Origin: JAEUUM01 sp038326165 | GTDB lineage: Bacteria; Bacteroidota; Bacteroidia; Chitinophagales; Saprospiraceae | Length of the DNA stretch: 64,000 nt | Direction: 5' to 3' | Assembly (NCBI GenBank): GCA_038326165.1 | Contig: JBBQJT010000002.1 | Span: forward strand, 1 to 64,000 | In this document: piece by piece, positions 17,601 through 25,218 of the stretch | Position numbering within the stretch: position 1 is the first letter of the stretch | How the letters are laid out: each line of letters starts with the position of its first letter | The notes under the pieces: model-generated | Told to the model about the DNA's origin: nothing | What the model saw: the letters and a program-made list of their open reading frames with translations, nothing else | Database searches by the model: none | Position numbers and translations under genes: made by a program

Positions 17601-20146
17601 ATGATAAAGGAACAGTCAATGATCCAACAGATGATACATTTACTTTTGAGCTCGCAGTAAATGGAGTAAATAATTCTAGCAAATGGTATTTAGCTACTGC
17701 AACAACAATCCTATTCGATTATATTGACACTTTAACATTTGGCCCTTACTTGATTTCCAATGGGAACATTGACATGCAGTTAATAGATCAAGTTGACAAA
17801 AATTGTTTTGCCTTCTTTACTGTCGATGCACCTGTTCCGTGCTCTGTTCCTTGTATATTGAATGTCAGTAATTTAACTATTGGCTTGTGTGAAGATAATA
17901 ATACAGGGCCGACAGCAGCGGATGACGTATTTGATGTAAGTTTCGTAATTAATGCACCAAGTGGAAATGTTACTAAGTATATAATTACTAATGGAGCTCA
18001 AAATTGGGGCCCATTTGATTACGGCCAGCTTATCACCTTAGATAATTTGCCGGCTTCCGGCTCTGTGATTAACTTGATTGTGTCCGATCCGAATAATACA
18101 GGATGTTCCTTGACCATTCCAGTCCAACAAGATCCTTGCTCAATTTGTGACCAAACTGTCGATGCAGGTCCTGGTATAAAGTTGGATTGTATTATAAAAG
18201 ATTATACCTTAAAAGCCACTAGCTCAAAACCGGGTAATTATCAGTGGTCTGGACCCAATCTTTTTAACTCTAATATTCTTCAACCACTTGTTAATGTTCC
18301 AGGTGTTTATACGCTTTTAGTCACATATTCTAATCAGTGTACAGCTACAGATAATGTCACAATCACACTAGACTCATCAGTTCCAGTTGCAAACGCAGGT
18401 CCAGATCAAATATTAAATTGCCAAATCACTCAAGTCACTCTTGATGGATCGGGTAGTTCTGGGAATCCAAGTGTAGTATATGAATGGAGGGATACCAACG
18501 GAAATTTACTAGGAACAGGAAAAACTTATATAACCTCAACTCCTGGAGCATATTTTTTGACGTTGGTTGATCAAGCAAGTAATTGTACCTCACCTCCTTC
18601 ATTGGTTACGGTATTCTCCTATGACATAAAGCCTGATCCAGCCATTTTCGCTAAACCAGATGAAATATTGAATTGTAAAGTTGATGTCATTACTTTGAAT
18701 GGACTACCACAAGCAGATGTTATTTATACATGGACATTCAATGGCGTAACAACCATATCTATCAACTTTGTAATTACATTGCCGGGTACAGTCACACTAA
18801 CAGTTTTTGATACTTTAAGTAAATGCGAATCAACCAATTTCATAGTTATTCAAGAATTGATTGAGTATCCTTTGGTTAATATTGCACCAGCCCTTGATTT
18901 TACTTGTAAAACAACTTCAATGGTTTTGGACGCCTCAAGCAGTCAAGACGGCCCTGGTATTACCTATCAGTGGTATGGTTCGAATTTCACGCCTATTCAG
19001 GGAGCAACAGCTGACAAACTAACGATTACTGTTGCTGGGACTTATTATTTTGAAGCCTTCGACCCTAATAATGGATGCACAAACGTCGATACCATATCAG
19101 TAAACACTAATTTTTTACTTCCAAATATTTCTTCCGGAAATGATATTAACTTGCCTTGCCTTGAAACCAAAACTCAATTGAATGGAAAGATTTTGAATGG
19201 AACTAGCAGTTACACTTATCAATGGTCCTCTACAATTGGCACCATATTGTCGGGTGGAAATACACTAAAACCTCTTGTGGATGGTCAAGCTAATTACGTA
19301 TTGGTAGTAACCGATGCTATCAACGGATGCACATCAAAAGATACAGTATTTGTGAATTCTTCCTCTGGAGTACCTAAAATCGATGCCCTTAAGATCGATT
19401 CTATAAAGTGCTTTAATCAGGATAATGGAAAAATTGAAATTTTAGGCGTATCTGGCGGAACTCCACCTTATAAATTTGAAGTGAATGGCAAAATATTCAA
19501 CTCAACTTCATTTAGCCCACTTAAGCCAAATACCTATGTAATCAAGGTGATTGATGCCAATGAATGTGAAGGTGATACAATAATCACCCTTTTGGAAGGT
19601 AAAAAATTCGAAATAAACCTTCCTAAATCAATTTCTTTGAGCATTGCTGATACAGGTGTAATTGAAGCTTTTATTGATATTCCTTTGAGTGAAATAAGCA
19701 AAATTATTTGGACACCAAGTGATAACCTGAGTTGTGATTCTTGTTTAATAACTAGAGTAATTGCTCTTGGAGAGCAACTGTACCAGATTACAATTGTAGA
19801 CAAAGATGGATGTGAAGCCAAAAATGTTATACTAGTGCTTGTAAAAAAGGATATTAAAATATTTGTTCCAAATGTTTTCTCACCAAATAATGATCAGTTG
19901 AATGACTTCTTTACCATATTCTCTGATGACCGAGTAGTCAATATTGATCTGCTTGAAATATTTGATAGATGGGGTGAAAGGATGTTCCGTAGAGAAGATT
20001 TTAAAACTAATGTTGAAAACCTAGGTTGGGATGGAATGTTCCGCGAACAGCCAGCAGCCACTGGAGTTTATGTATATTACTTTACTGTTACCTACATAGA
20101 TGGTTCCAAAGAAACCTTTAAAGGGGGAATAACATTATTGAGATAA
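11654..20146 (+). CDS. Giant cysteine-repeat surface protein with gliding-motility-type T9SS C-terminal domain
   Basis: This 2830-residue protein starts with a signal peptide (ISIIKLSSINAQ) followed by a Cys-rich N-terminal module to about residue 165 and PKD/Ig-like segments to about 365. Residues about 369-1268 hold eleven repeats of about 82 residues, each with about four cysteines (VTC, xCxI, DLCGG, DxCGR). Then come Ig-like modules, a SprB-like repeat (about 1700-1770), four D/N-rich repeats of 97-99 residues (about 1780-2165), five PKD-like repeats (about 2170-2570) and another SprB-like repeat (GGTPPYKFEVNGK). The last 95 residues (FVPNVFSPNNDQLNDFF, RWGERMF, GWDG, GVYVYYF, GGITLLR) match the gliding-motility-associated (type B) T9SS domain. 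It is probably an exported adhesin or surface-layer component; the ligand is unknown. A strong terminator follows. Confidence 0.88.
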   Translation: MKFKLLSIIFISIIKLSSINAQCTNGTQDICKCSTAPVLCTIDELDGYVLPMSNYQHPWDGPNPLCAGQGGVPNNPSWFAFKAWCTDLTLICSVSNCTGQGGSNGIQIAIYSSCSPYTPVACNVSPANCNLNDKTITMTGLVIGATYYFLVDGCAGSYCTVTIDVVGTCGNPVIQDWKGPISGPKEICAPKTNVYTIQKVDGATHYVWYLNGVVIKNSTANNVSVAWAAPGVYTLCVDAYNNPCIPESDPPPPTCIDITVDVANAGTLTVTPQNLCPGKIVDYNVVGFTPAPNNAEYILIANSSGVVIEVLTNTSGTWTYDKCGTFTFYSYNYVISGNSTIPTVGMNISSINCVVNCCDLKSKVVTFADSQKPVISGKPANQTLTCYDLLQPMADLSYTDNCIGPGTIPGVETGSANMCNGGTITRTWMVKDSCNNTDSHVQTITIQGSPIPTWTNPLANQTIICADIPTTHPDLAYTNNKSGGCQIAGTVAPVVTGSADLCGGAITRTWSFTDFCGRTITHAQVLTVTPVAQANWVNPPPTAITVSCANIPTSAPDLSYTNNLISACAITGSVPAVVTGSADLCGGVITYTWTFIDVCGRTITRVQTITATQVAQAAFINPPASQTVTCANIPTSAPDLNYTNNLSGACGITGVVSPVQSGSADLCGGSIVYTWTYTDACGRITNHAQVFTVTPVPQATFTNPPPSQTVSCANIPTSAPDLQITNNLAGPCAITATVSPIQSGNADLCGGSISYTWTYTDPCGRTTTHAQTFTATIVPQATFVSPPPSQTVTCENIPASAPDLQYSNGLAGACAIQGSKSAFQSGNADLCGGTITFTWTLIDVCGRNTTHVQNYTVTPTPIAAFVSPPANQTVTCQNIPTSAPDIAYTNGKFGNCAIQGTVSAQQSGFADLCGGSINFTWAFTDQCGRLITHTQTYTVIPVPLATFLNPPADGKVACDMVNNNPPPLNYTNGIAGNCGIMGAVSAQLFPNYTECGGDISYIWEFTDQCGRQITHLQVITVDPAPAAKFQNIPPDITVTCANVPNPDLPIIYDNAKTAPCGINGSVLPLESGIIDGCGGILIHEYEFIDDCGRSLTHNRKITVQPATPPGYINAPKDITITCEEADMFDFNTSLIYDNNLTGLCALNGSADGNPSGSYNYCGGIISITWQEDICNKPLKHVQKVTVLPAPDPTFFNPPVDVTLSCGAPFPPVPELYYSNNKAGDCLIEGFTNASSFINNFIQTNTWEITQPCSGKKIKHVQKVYGIPSPDLTLSPFSKSICKGESYDLKSIAVTDKNNTNPSISYHSGSPATPSNKLSSTIVSPNTTTIYYILAVNNANCSDEEPFSVFVDNPNSAGNNGGGSICFGATGVNLNTYLSGSFFTPGSWLDINNAGINLSNPANVGFKNLAANTYPIGYIVPANGACKPDTSIINIALQPEILIDVQGIICTPDLQNYNVTIDGNGYTITSSIGSIGSPIGTIYSIGPIPVDSSLTITAIDQSTGCSNSFVINPPNCNCPQVDPPISLGDKIICQGAPIPTLSVTVNVDETANWYSSAFGGSLLQANSLTYLPPVSAPGLYVYYAEAKNINFTNCVSLTRTPVSLEIVAKPLVTNASLFNCNENGNGNASFDLLNAQLLISTESNVNFTFHLSNSDALAGINPLSSPFTNTLTPTQTLFVSVKNSINCQSIATLTLNIYPKIVINQTIKPETCFGDGDGSITVNTTGGTGSVGLSLDGIIYGSNNLFSPLTPGNYTIYAQDTAGCLINKNVAVADGLKINLADFLLVCNDNGTDSDNSDDFYTITFKLTNNKANAGTYTVKSGNTPQGTFNYNTTQSFTLPAQGQSTLLSFEDATTKCEITQAIGPLISCSTNCKIDFITLTKVCNNAGTDTDPIDDFYTLTINANVQNGGASNTFNVVIGGSTIATFTFGVGGTITLPANSANVLITLIDADNPLCQSSKATGALNPCSSTCLVLPELITIVCDDKGTVNDPTDDTFTFELAVNGVNNSSKWYLATATTILFDYIDTLTFGPYLISNGNIDMQLIDQVDKNCFAFFTVDAPVPCSVPCILNVSNLTIGLCEDNNTGPTAADDVFDVSFVINAPSGNVTKYIITNGAQNWGPFDYGQLITLDNLPASGSVINLIVSDPNNTGCSLTIPVQQDPCSICDQTVDAGPGIKLDCIIKDYTLKATSSKPGNYQWSGPNLFNSNILQPLVNVPGVYTLLVTYSNQCTATDNVTITLDSSVPVANAGPDQILNCQITQVTLDGSGSSGNPSVVYEWRDTNGNLLGTGKTYITSTPGAYFLTLVDQASNCTSPPSLVTVFSYDIKPDPAIFAKPDEILNCKVDVITLNGLPQADVIYTWTFNGVTTISINFVITLPGTVTLTVFDTLSKCESTNFIVIQELIEYPLVNIAPALDFTCKTTSMVLDASSSQDGPGITYQWYGSNFTPIQGATADKLTITVAGTYYFEAFDPNNGCTNVDTISVNTNFLLPNISSGNDINLPCLETKTQLNGKILNGTSSYTYQWSSTIGTILSGGNTLKPLVDGQANYVLVVTDAINGCTSKDTVFVNSSSGVPKIDALKIDSIKCFNQDNGKIEILGVSGGTPPYKFEVNGKIFNSTSFSPLKPNTYVIKVIDANECEGDTIITLLEGKKFEINLPKSISLSIADTGVIEAFIDIPLSEISKIIWTPSDNLSCDSCLITRVIALGEQLYQITIVDKDGCEAKNVILVLVKKDIKIFVPNVFSPNNDQLNDFFTIFSDDRVVNIDLLEIFDRWGERMFRREDFKTNVENLGWDGMFREQPAATGVYVYYFTVTYIDGSKETFKGGITLLR
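12759..15456 (+). repeat. Eleven in-frame tandem repeats of about 246 bp
   Basis: Each unit encodes about 82 residues with the outline PPxxQTVTCANIPTSAPDL, YTNNLxGxC, SADLCGG and DxCGRxxTHxQ. The codon for the first conserved Cys falls at 12809, 13046, 13295, 13541, 13787, 14033, 14279, 14525, 14771, 15017 and 15266. The spacings are 237, 249, seven times exactly 246, and 249 bp. Units 3-7 are most alike; units 8-11 are progressively diverged. Codon choice differs among units that encode identical peptides, so this is not recent DNA amplification. Confidence 0.92.
16985..18147 (+). repeat. Four in-frame D/N-rich repeats of 291-297 bp
   Basis: Within the giant gene, four units each begin with a Cys followed by an acidic stretch such as CNDNGTDSDNSDDFYTITF, CNNAGTDTDPIDDFYTL, CDDKGTVNDPTDDTF and CEDNNTGPTAADDVF. 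The Cys codons are at 17009, 17300, 17597 and 17888. Each unit ends in a beta-rich segment and a CS.xC or PC motif. The spaced Asp/Asn residues could bind calcium; that is inference. Confidence 0.8.
18150..19362 (+). repeat. Five PKD/Ig-like repeats with a LxC...LDG start
   Basis: Conserved Cys codons (LDC, LNC, LNC, FTC, LPC) fall at 18188, 18419, 18674, 18905 and 19157, a spacing of 77-85 residues. Each unit has a LDG/LNG/LKA turn, a YxW strand and an AGTYxLxVxDxxxxC-like strand. The same pattern occurs four times in the secreted protein at 39882. Confidence 0.75.
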
Positions 20147-20155
20147 CTAATATTA

Positions 20156-20184
20156 AGCCGGAGATTCGCTCTCCGGCTTTTTTT
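20156..20184 (+). terminator. Rho-independent terminator after the giant secreted protein
   Basis: A perfect nine-base-pair stem AGCCGGAGA/TCTCCGGCT with a five-base loop (TTCGC) runs straight into a T tract. It lies ten bases after the stop codon and is among the clearest terminators in the window. Confidence 0.9.
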
Positions 20185-20272
20185 GTTAAGAAATTTATAA
20201 GATATCTATTGTATTTAAACCTTGAAGCTCCTAAAGTGTCTATCAATTATCTTAGAAATAAAAAAAAATAAC

Positions 20273-21067
20273 ATGAAATTCTCACTTCAAATTTTATTGG
20301 GATCTTTATTAATCTTAGCTACCCTGGCAAGCTGTAGAAAAGAAGAGAATGCTGATGAATTCAGTATTGCCAGCCAAGACATGGCAATCTCTTCTGACCT
20401 AATGCAAGATATTGAAGATCAAAGCAACAATCAATTATCTGAAATTGGTTTACGTGGCTGTGCAGTATTAACTACGAGTCAGCCTAAAGGTATTTTTCCT
20501 AACACCATCACAATAGATTTTGGTAATGGCTGCACTGGACCTGATGGTCGCAGCAGAATAGGTAAAATGATTATTAATGTCACCGACTCGTTGAAATTAG
20601 TTGGATCAATTCGAATAATAACTTTAGAGAATTACAGTGTAAACGGAATAAAGATAGAAGGAACAGTTACCGTGACAAATCAAGGTAAAAACTCGGACGG
20701 CGAAGTTAATTTCACAAGAATTGTCAACGGAGCCAAACTTACTTTTGAAGATGGAACTTCACGAACTTGGTCCGCTAATCAAACAATTACATACAAAGCC
20801 GGATTTGATACCAAAGAGCTGATTGATGATGTTTTTTCAATAACTGGAAATGCTATCGGCATTGCAAGAGATGGAGCAGATATAGCCTACGAAATCATTC
20901 AGCCCTTGATAAAAAGCTCAGATTGTAAATGGATTGAAAGTGGTACTGCCAAATTAACAAGAAAATTAATCAACGCTACAATAGATTTTGGCGGAGGAAC
21001 TTGCGACAGAAATGCAACGATAACTGGTCCTAATGGAAAAGTAAGCAGTATTTTATTGCGTCCATAA
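20273..21067 (+). CDS. Putative lipoprotein with repeated TIDFG modules
   Basis: The ATG at 20273 gives 264 residues beginning with a lipoprotein signal (LLILATLASC, lipid-bearing Cys about residue 22). An in-frame TTG upstream would add 17 residues before the signal and is unlikely. The mature part is beta-rich. TIDFGNGCTGPDGRSR near residue 80 and TIDFGGGTCDRNATITGPNGK near the end look like an internal duplication. I do not recognise a function. It follows the giant secreted protein on the same strand, separated by that gene's terminator, so it is likely transcribed separately. Confidence 0.75.
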   Translation: MKFSLQILLGSLLILATLASCRKEENADEFSIASQDMAISSDLMQDIEDQSNNQLSEIGLRGCAVLTTSQPKGIFPNTITIDFGNGCTGPDGRSRIGKMIINVTDSLKLVGSIRIITLENYSVNGIKIEGTVTVTNQGKNSDGEVNFTRIVNGAKLTFEDGTSRTWSANQTITYKAGFDTKELIDDVFSITGNAIGIARDGADIAYEIIQPLIKSSDCKWIESGTAKLTRKLINATIDFGGGTCDRNATITGPNGKVSSILLRP

Positions 21068-21088
21068 TTTTAATAGAAAATAAATTGA

Positions 21089-21118
21089 AAAGCCTGGCAA
21101 TTGTAATTATCAGGCTTT
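21089..21118. terminator. Candidate bidirectional terminator hairpin
   Basis: Stem AAAGCCTG/CAGGCTTT (eight pairs, 14-base loop) lies between the convergent lipoprotein and acetyltransferase genes. A T-rich run follows on the reverse strand; the forward-strand tail is weaker. Confidence 0.6.
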
Positions 21119-21143
21119 ATTAATTGAACTAGAGCAAGAAAAT

Positions 21144-21650
21144 TTAGGCTTGACTTATTGTGAGATTCATAATATAATCTTCCATTAAAAATCCTTTGCC
21201 TATATCAATATCTTCCTCATCAAAAATTGTAAAACCAAGTTTTATATAAAAAGCCACAGCCTTATTGAATCTGTTAACATTCAATTCGATTTGTGAATTT
21301 TCATGGTCAATACAAACTTCGGAAATTCTCTTTATCAATTCTTTCCCAATTCCTTGACGATGTAAATCAGGGTGGATATAGAGCTTATGAAGTCTACAAA
21401 TCCCCTTTTTGTAGTTTAATTGGAAGGAAGCATATCCAACTTTCAAATCATCATTTGAAGCAAGCAAGAAAGTACAATCATTATCCATTTGAGTGTTCAG
21501 AGACTCAATGCTATACATCCAATTGAGCATAAAAGCTATTTGATCTTTTGAAAGTATCTTTTCAAAAGTTAGAGGCCATATCTCATTTGCTAATTGATGA
21601 ACATAAATAAGTTCATCTTTATTAATCCGCCTTATGCTCAATACAGACAA
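21144..21650 (-). CDS. GNAT family N-acetyltransferase
   Basis: The 168-residue protein has the GNAT fold, with the acetyl-CoA pyrophosphate loop at LHRQGIGKELIKRI, preceded by LHKLYIHPD and followed by IELNVNRFNKAVAFYIKLGF, the usual strand-helix-strand of the family. The acceptor substrate is unknown. It lies ten bases downstream of the conserved protein at 21661 on the same strand, so co-transcription is likely. Confidence 0.85.
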   Translation of the reverse strand: MSVLSIRRINKDELIYVHQLANEIWPLTFEKILSKDQIAFMLNWMYSIESLNTQMDNDCTFLLASNDDLKVGYASFQLNYKKGICRLHKLYIHPDLHRQGIGKELIKRISEVCIDHENSQIELNVNRFNKAVAFYIKLGFTIFDEEDIDIGKGFLMEDYIMNLTISQA

Positions 21651-21660
21651 TGATATAGTT

Positions 21661-22197
21661 CTATTTAGATTTTTCCCCTACAAATTGTTGTTCCTTATTT
21701 TTAAACAAGATATTGAAAGTAGTCAAACTACCGTACATTCTGGTAATGTATTGCTGCATTTCGACCTTATCTTCATCTGTCAACTTAGGATGTGCATTGA
21801 CTTTTTGTTCCATTACTCTGATTCTGTCACGAAGCATTACAATTTTATGGAAGAAAGTCTCAACGGGAATTTCCTTTGATTGCATAGTCTTATCTTCAGG
21901 TACAATTACCATCATTCCACCTGAATACTTATCAGAAATTGGAACAATCTCAGAAACATCACTCCATGCTTTTAAAATTCTAATCAAAGATTTTTCAGCT
22001 TCTGTAAAGGTCACTATTTCTTCAGCTGGAATCCTTTCAATAATTTCCCACTTATCAAAATCCTTTCCAACATTTTTTACACCATGCTGAAAAAAACAAA
22101 CTTCGTATGCAATTACATGCAACTTAGTCACGACACCATTCCCATAAGAAGGATGGTTAACTCTGCTACCAACTCCTAATAAATCAACCGAACTCAT
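21661..22197 (-). CDS. Conserved hypothetical protein with N-terminal beta-barrel-like segment
   Basis: This 178-residue protein has no family name I can give with confidence. The N-terminal text GVGSRVNHPSYGNGVVTKLH resembles the small Tudor/CarD-like barrels that begin with a pattern like V.HP.FG.G.V and can contact nucleic acid or RNA polymerase. The middle and C-terminal parts are charged and helical, with a likely coiled coil around residues 120-155. It lies about 44 bases downstream of the AAA+ ATPase, and the two may act together; this is inference from position. Confidence 0.6.
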   Translation of the reverse strand: MSSVDLLGVGSRVNHPSYGNGVVTKLHVIAYEVCFFQHGVKNVGKDFDKWEIIERIPAEEIVTFTEAEKSLIRILKAWSDVSEIVPISDKYSGGMMVIVPEDKTMQSKEIPVETFFHKIVMLRDRIRVMEQKVNAHPKLTDEDKVEMQQYITRMYGSLTTFNILFKNKEQQFVGEKSK

Positions 22198-22241
22198 ATT
22201 TCTTTTTTATTTAAAGTACGATGGATTACAAAAAAAGTTGG

Positions 22242-23708
22242 TCAATTATCAGATGTCAAATCATCCAGCATACCTGCAAGATCATCCTTGAAGCTGAATT
22301 GTTTGTCTAAAAATGTTTTAGATACAATATCCATTTCACTCAAACCGTGCAATATTAGCTCTCTGACTAAATATTTATCTAGATCTTCCATACCTGCTAC
22401 TTTTATAAGTGCATCAATTCCTTGAATTTTATCGAGTTGTTCATGAAATGATTTATCTGACTCATCAAGGAGCAATTCCACATTGTGTCCATTGCCAAAC
22501 CACTGTTTCAGAGCAAAATATGGATCCTTATCTGTAGCTTTACGCAAAGCATCAGGGTTAGGAAAGAGTTCAAGAAAAATAGATTTAACGGCTTCATTGA
22601 TAAAAGTTAGGGCTACATTATAAGGGCCCTCTTGCTCACCCTCATATACCAATTCTATTTTACCAGTGATAGAAGGCACAATAGCCCATAAATCACCAAT
22701 TCTGGCCGTAGTCTTAGTTTCACCATTTATCAAGGCCCTTCTTTCGGCCGAAGAAACTAAATTCTCATAAGCAGAAATGCTTAAGCGTGCAGAAACTCCA
22801 CTTTTACTATCAACCATTTCATTTTCACGTGCTTGAAATACTATTTCTTCAATTAATCGAGCGAGCAACTCAGGAACAACGACCATATTCTTTTGCTCAT
22901 CGCTCAATTTCGCCTCAGATCGAGTGATAGCCATAGCCGTTTCAATTTCCGTGGGATAATGGGTAAGTATCTGACTGTCTATTCTATCTTTTAGTGGTGT
23001 AACAATACTTCCTCTATTGGTATAATCCTCTGGATTGGCAGTAAAAACAAAAGAAACATCAAGGTGCATTCTGAGCTTAAAACCCCTTATTTGAATATCT
23101 CCTTCTTGTAGAATATTAAAAAGTGATACTTGAATCCTTGGTTGCAAATCGGGTAATTCGTTAATTATAAACAAACATCGATTGGCTCTGGGTATTAAGC
23201 CCAAATGAATAACACGTTCGTCATTAAAGTTTAGCTTCATGTTGGCAGCCTTAATAGGATCAATATCACCTATTAAATCAGCAACAGTCACATCAGGTGT
23301 AGCTAATTTTTCAACATATCTTTCATCTCGGTGCAACCAAGATAAAGGTGTTTTATCACCTAGCTCTTCTATCAAATCCTTTGCATATCTTGAAATAGGA
23401 TTTAAAGGGTCGTCATTCATTTCAGAACCTTCAATGACTGGAATATATTCATCCAAAAGATTAACCAGCAATCTTGCAATTTTTGTTTTCGCTTGTCCCC
23501 TCAACCCTAAAAGTAAAATATTGTGTCTAGAAAGTATTGCTCTTTGTAAATCAGGAATTACTGTATCATCAAATCCATAAATACCCTTAAATACGTTTTT
23601 TTGCAATTTTATGGCTTCCACCAAATTGTCGCGTAGTTCATCCTTGAGCTTTTTTGATTGATATCCTGACTTCTTTAAATCCCCTAGATTTACTGGAAAA
23701 CTTTTCAT
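22242..23708 (-). CDS. AAA+ ATPase of the magnesium-chelatase/MoxR type
   Basis: From the ATG at 23708 the protein is 488 residues; an upstream GTG and another ATG are possible but add a segment with no visible conservation. The ATPase core shows Walker A LLGLRGQAKTKIA, Walker B-like FIINELPDLQPRIQVSLFNIL, the DIQIRGF insert and sensor FVFTANPEDYTNRG. These fit ChlI-like AAA+ proteins rather than true chelatases. A C-terminal helical region follows. MoxR-like ATPases usually act on a von Willebrand A-domain partner as assembly chaperones; none is adjacent, and the nearest downstream gene is the unknown protein at 21661. It is divergent from ffh. Confidence 0.8.
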   Translation of the reverse strand: MKSFPVNLGDLKKSGYQSKKLKDELRDNLVEAIKLQKNVFKGIYGFDDTVIPDLQRAILSRHNILLLGLRGQAKTKIARLLVNLLDEYIPVIEGSEMNDDPLNPISRYAKDLIEELGDKTPLSWLHRDERYVEKLATPDVTVADLIGDIDPIKAANMKLNFNDERVIHLGLIPRANRCLFIINELPDLQPRIQVSLFNILQEGDIQIRGFKLRMHLDVSFVFTANPEDYTNRGSIVTPLKDRIDSQILTHYPTEIETAMAITRSEAKLSDEQKNMVVVPELLARLIEEIVFQARENEMVDSKSGVSARLSISAYENLVSSAERRALINGETKTTARIGDLWAIVPSITGKIELVYEGEQEGPYNVALTFINEAVKSIFLELFPNPDALRKATDKDPYFALKQWFGNGHNVELLLDESDKSFHEQLDKIQGIDALIKVAGMEDLDKYLVRELILHGLSEMDIVSKTFLDKQFSFKDDLAGMLDDLTSDN

Positions 23709-23800
23709 ACATTTCATTATTATAGATGACCAAACCACGCAAGATATAAAATGTTCTGAATTTCATGAAATAAGTAGCCTGAAACTAAAATCGTTTTTCG

Positions 23801-23808
23801 TAACTTTG
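23801..23808 (+). promoter_or_regulatory. Candidate -7 box for ffh
   Basis: TAACTTTG, an exact TAnnTTTG match, lies 32 bases before the ffh ATG. The -33 position is a weak match. Confidence 0.45.
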
Positions 23809-23840
23809 CGCTTGGAAAATATTTAACTAGAATAAATACT

Positions 23841-25175
23841 ATGTTCAATAGTCTTAGTGACAAATTAGATCAGGCCTTCAAAATCATTCAAGGTAACAAC
23901 AGACTAACTGAAATTAATGTTGCCGAATCCGTTAAAGAAATACGTAGAGCCCTAGTTGCGGCTGATGTTAATTACAAAATTGCAAAAGATTTTACTGATC
24001 GAGTCAAAGAAAAAGCATTAGGTACCGAAAACATTCTAAAATCAGTTAAACCTGGAGAGTTAATAGTCAAAATCGTCTTAGATGAATTGACAGAACTAAT
24101 GGGTGGACAGAATGTTGGAATCAATATTAAAGGAGATCCCGGCATAATATTGATCGCTGGATTACAAGGATCAGGAAAAACTACATTTTCAGGTAAATTG
24201 GCTTATTATCTTAAAAATACAAAAAAGAAAAAACCTCTTTTGGTAGCTTGCGATGTTTACCGCCCAGCTGCAATAGATCAAATAACTGTCTTAGGTGAGC
24301 AAATTAACGTAGCCGTTTACAAAGAAATTGAAAATAAGAATCCTGTAGAGATTGCCTCAAATGCTATAAAATACGCCAAATTAAATGGTTACGATACTGT
24401 TATTGTCGACACCGCTGGTCGATTGAGTATTGACGAAGATATGATGCAAGAAATTGCAAACGTAAAGTCAGCTATTCAGCCACATGAGACCTTGTTCGTG
24501 GTTGATTCAATGACTGGACAAGATGCAGTCAATTCAGCTCACAACTTTAATGAAAGGTTGAACTATGATGGTGTGGTTCTCACTAAATTAGACGGAGACA
24601 CACGTGGTGGAGCCGCTCTCTCAATCAGATCCACAGTTGGTAAGCCCATCAAATTTGTTAGCATGGGTGAAAAGATGGAAACATTAGATGTTTTCTATCC
24701 TGAACGCATGGCTCAACGAATATTGGGAATGGGAGATATCGTTTCTCTAGTTGAGAAAGCCCAAATGGATTTTGATGAAGTTGAAGCAAAAAAGCTTGAA
24801 GCAAAAATCCGGAAAAACAAATTTGATTTCAATGATTTTCTTACTCAAATAAATCAAATAAAAAAAATGGGTGACTTAAAATCACTCATGAATATGATTC
24901 CTGGAATGAGTAAAATGACCAAAGATTTAGATATCGATAATTCTGCATTTGGTAAAGTTGAATCTATTATCCATTCCATGACTCAAAAGGAAAGAGAAAA
25001 TCCTGAATTGCTAAATACCAACAGAAAATTGCGGATATCGAAAGGCTGTGGAAGAAATATAATTGAGGTCAATCAATTCCTAAAGCAGTTTGATCAAATG
25101 CGAAAGATGATGCAAACTGTTAGTAAAAATCCAAATCTGGGAAAAATGAACCCAAACCTTTTTGGTAAAAATTAA
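23841..25175 (+). CDS. ffh: Signal recognition particle GTPase Ffh
   Basis: The 444-residue protein has the N-domain helical bundle, the G domain with GLQGSGKT (107-114), the DVYRPAAIDQ insertion box, DTAGRLSIDEDM and TKLDGDTRGGAAL, and the methionine-rich M domain (residues about 300-435: MGDLKSLMNMIPGMSKM, FDQMRKMMQTV) that binds 4.5S RNA and signal sequences. It delivers nascent membrane and secreted proteins to the Sec machinery. The OmpA-type lipoprotein gene follows within 45 bases and may share the transcript. Confidence 0.96.
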   Translation: MFNSLSDKLDQAFKIIQGNNRLTEINVAESVKEIRRALVAADVNYKIAKDFTDRVKEKALGTENILKSVKPGELIVKIVLDELTELMGGQNVGINIKGDPGIILIAGLQGSGKTTFSGKLAYYLKNTKKKKPLLVACDVYRPAAIDQITVLGEQINVAVYKEIENKNPVEIASNAIKYAKLNGYDTVIVDTAGRLSIDEDMMQEIANVKSAIQPHETLFVVDSMTGQDAVNSAHNFNERLNYDGVVLTKLDGDTRGGAALSIRSTVGKPIKFVSMGEKMETLDVFYPERMAQRILGMGDIVSLVEKAQMDFDEVEAKKLEAKIRKNKFDFNDFLTQINQIKKMGDLKSLMNMIPGMSKMTKDLDIDNSAFGKVESIIHSMTQKERENPELLNTNRKLRISKGCGRNIIEVNQFLKQFDQMRKMMQTVSKNPNLGKMNPNLFGKN

Positions 25176-25218
25176 AAAAACAATATTCTTAAACAAAAAA
25201 AATTTAAACAAAATCAAA

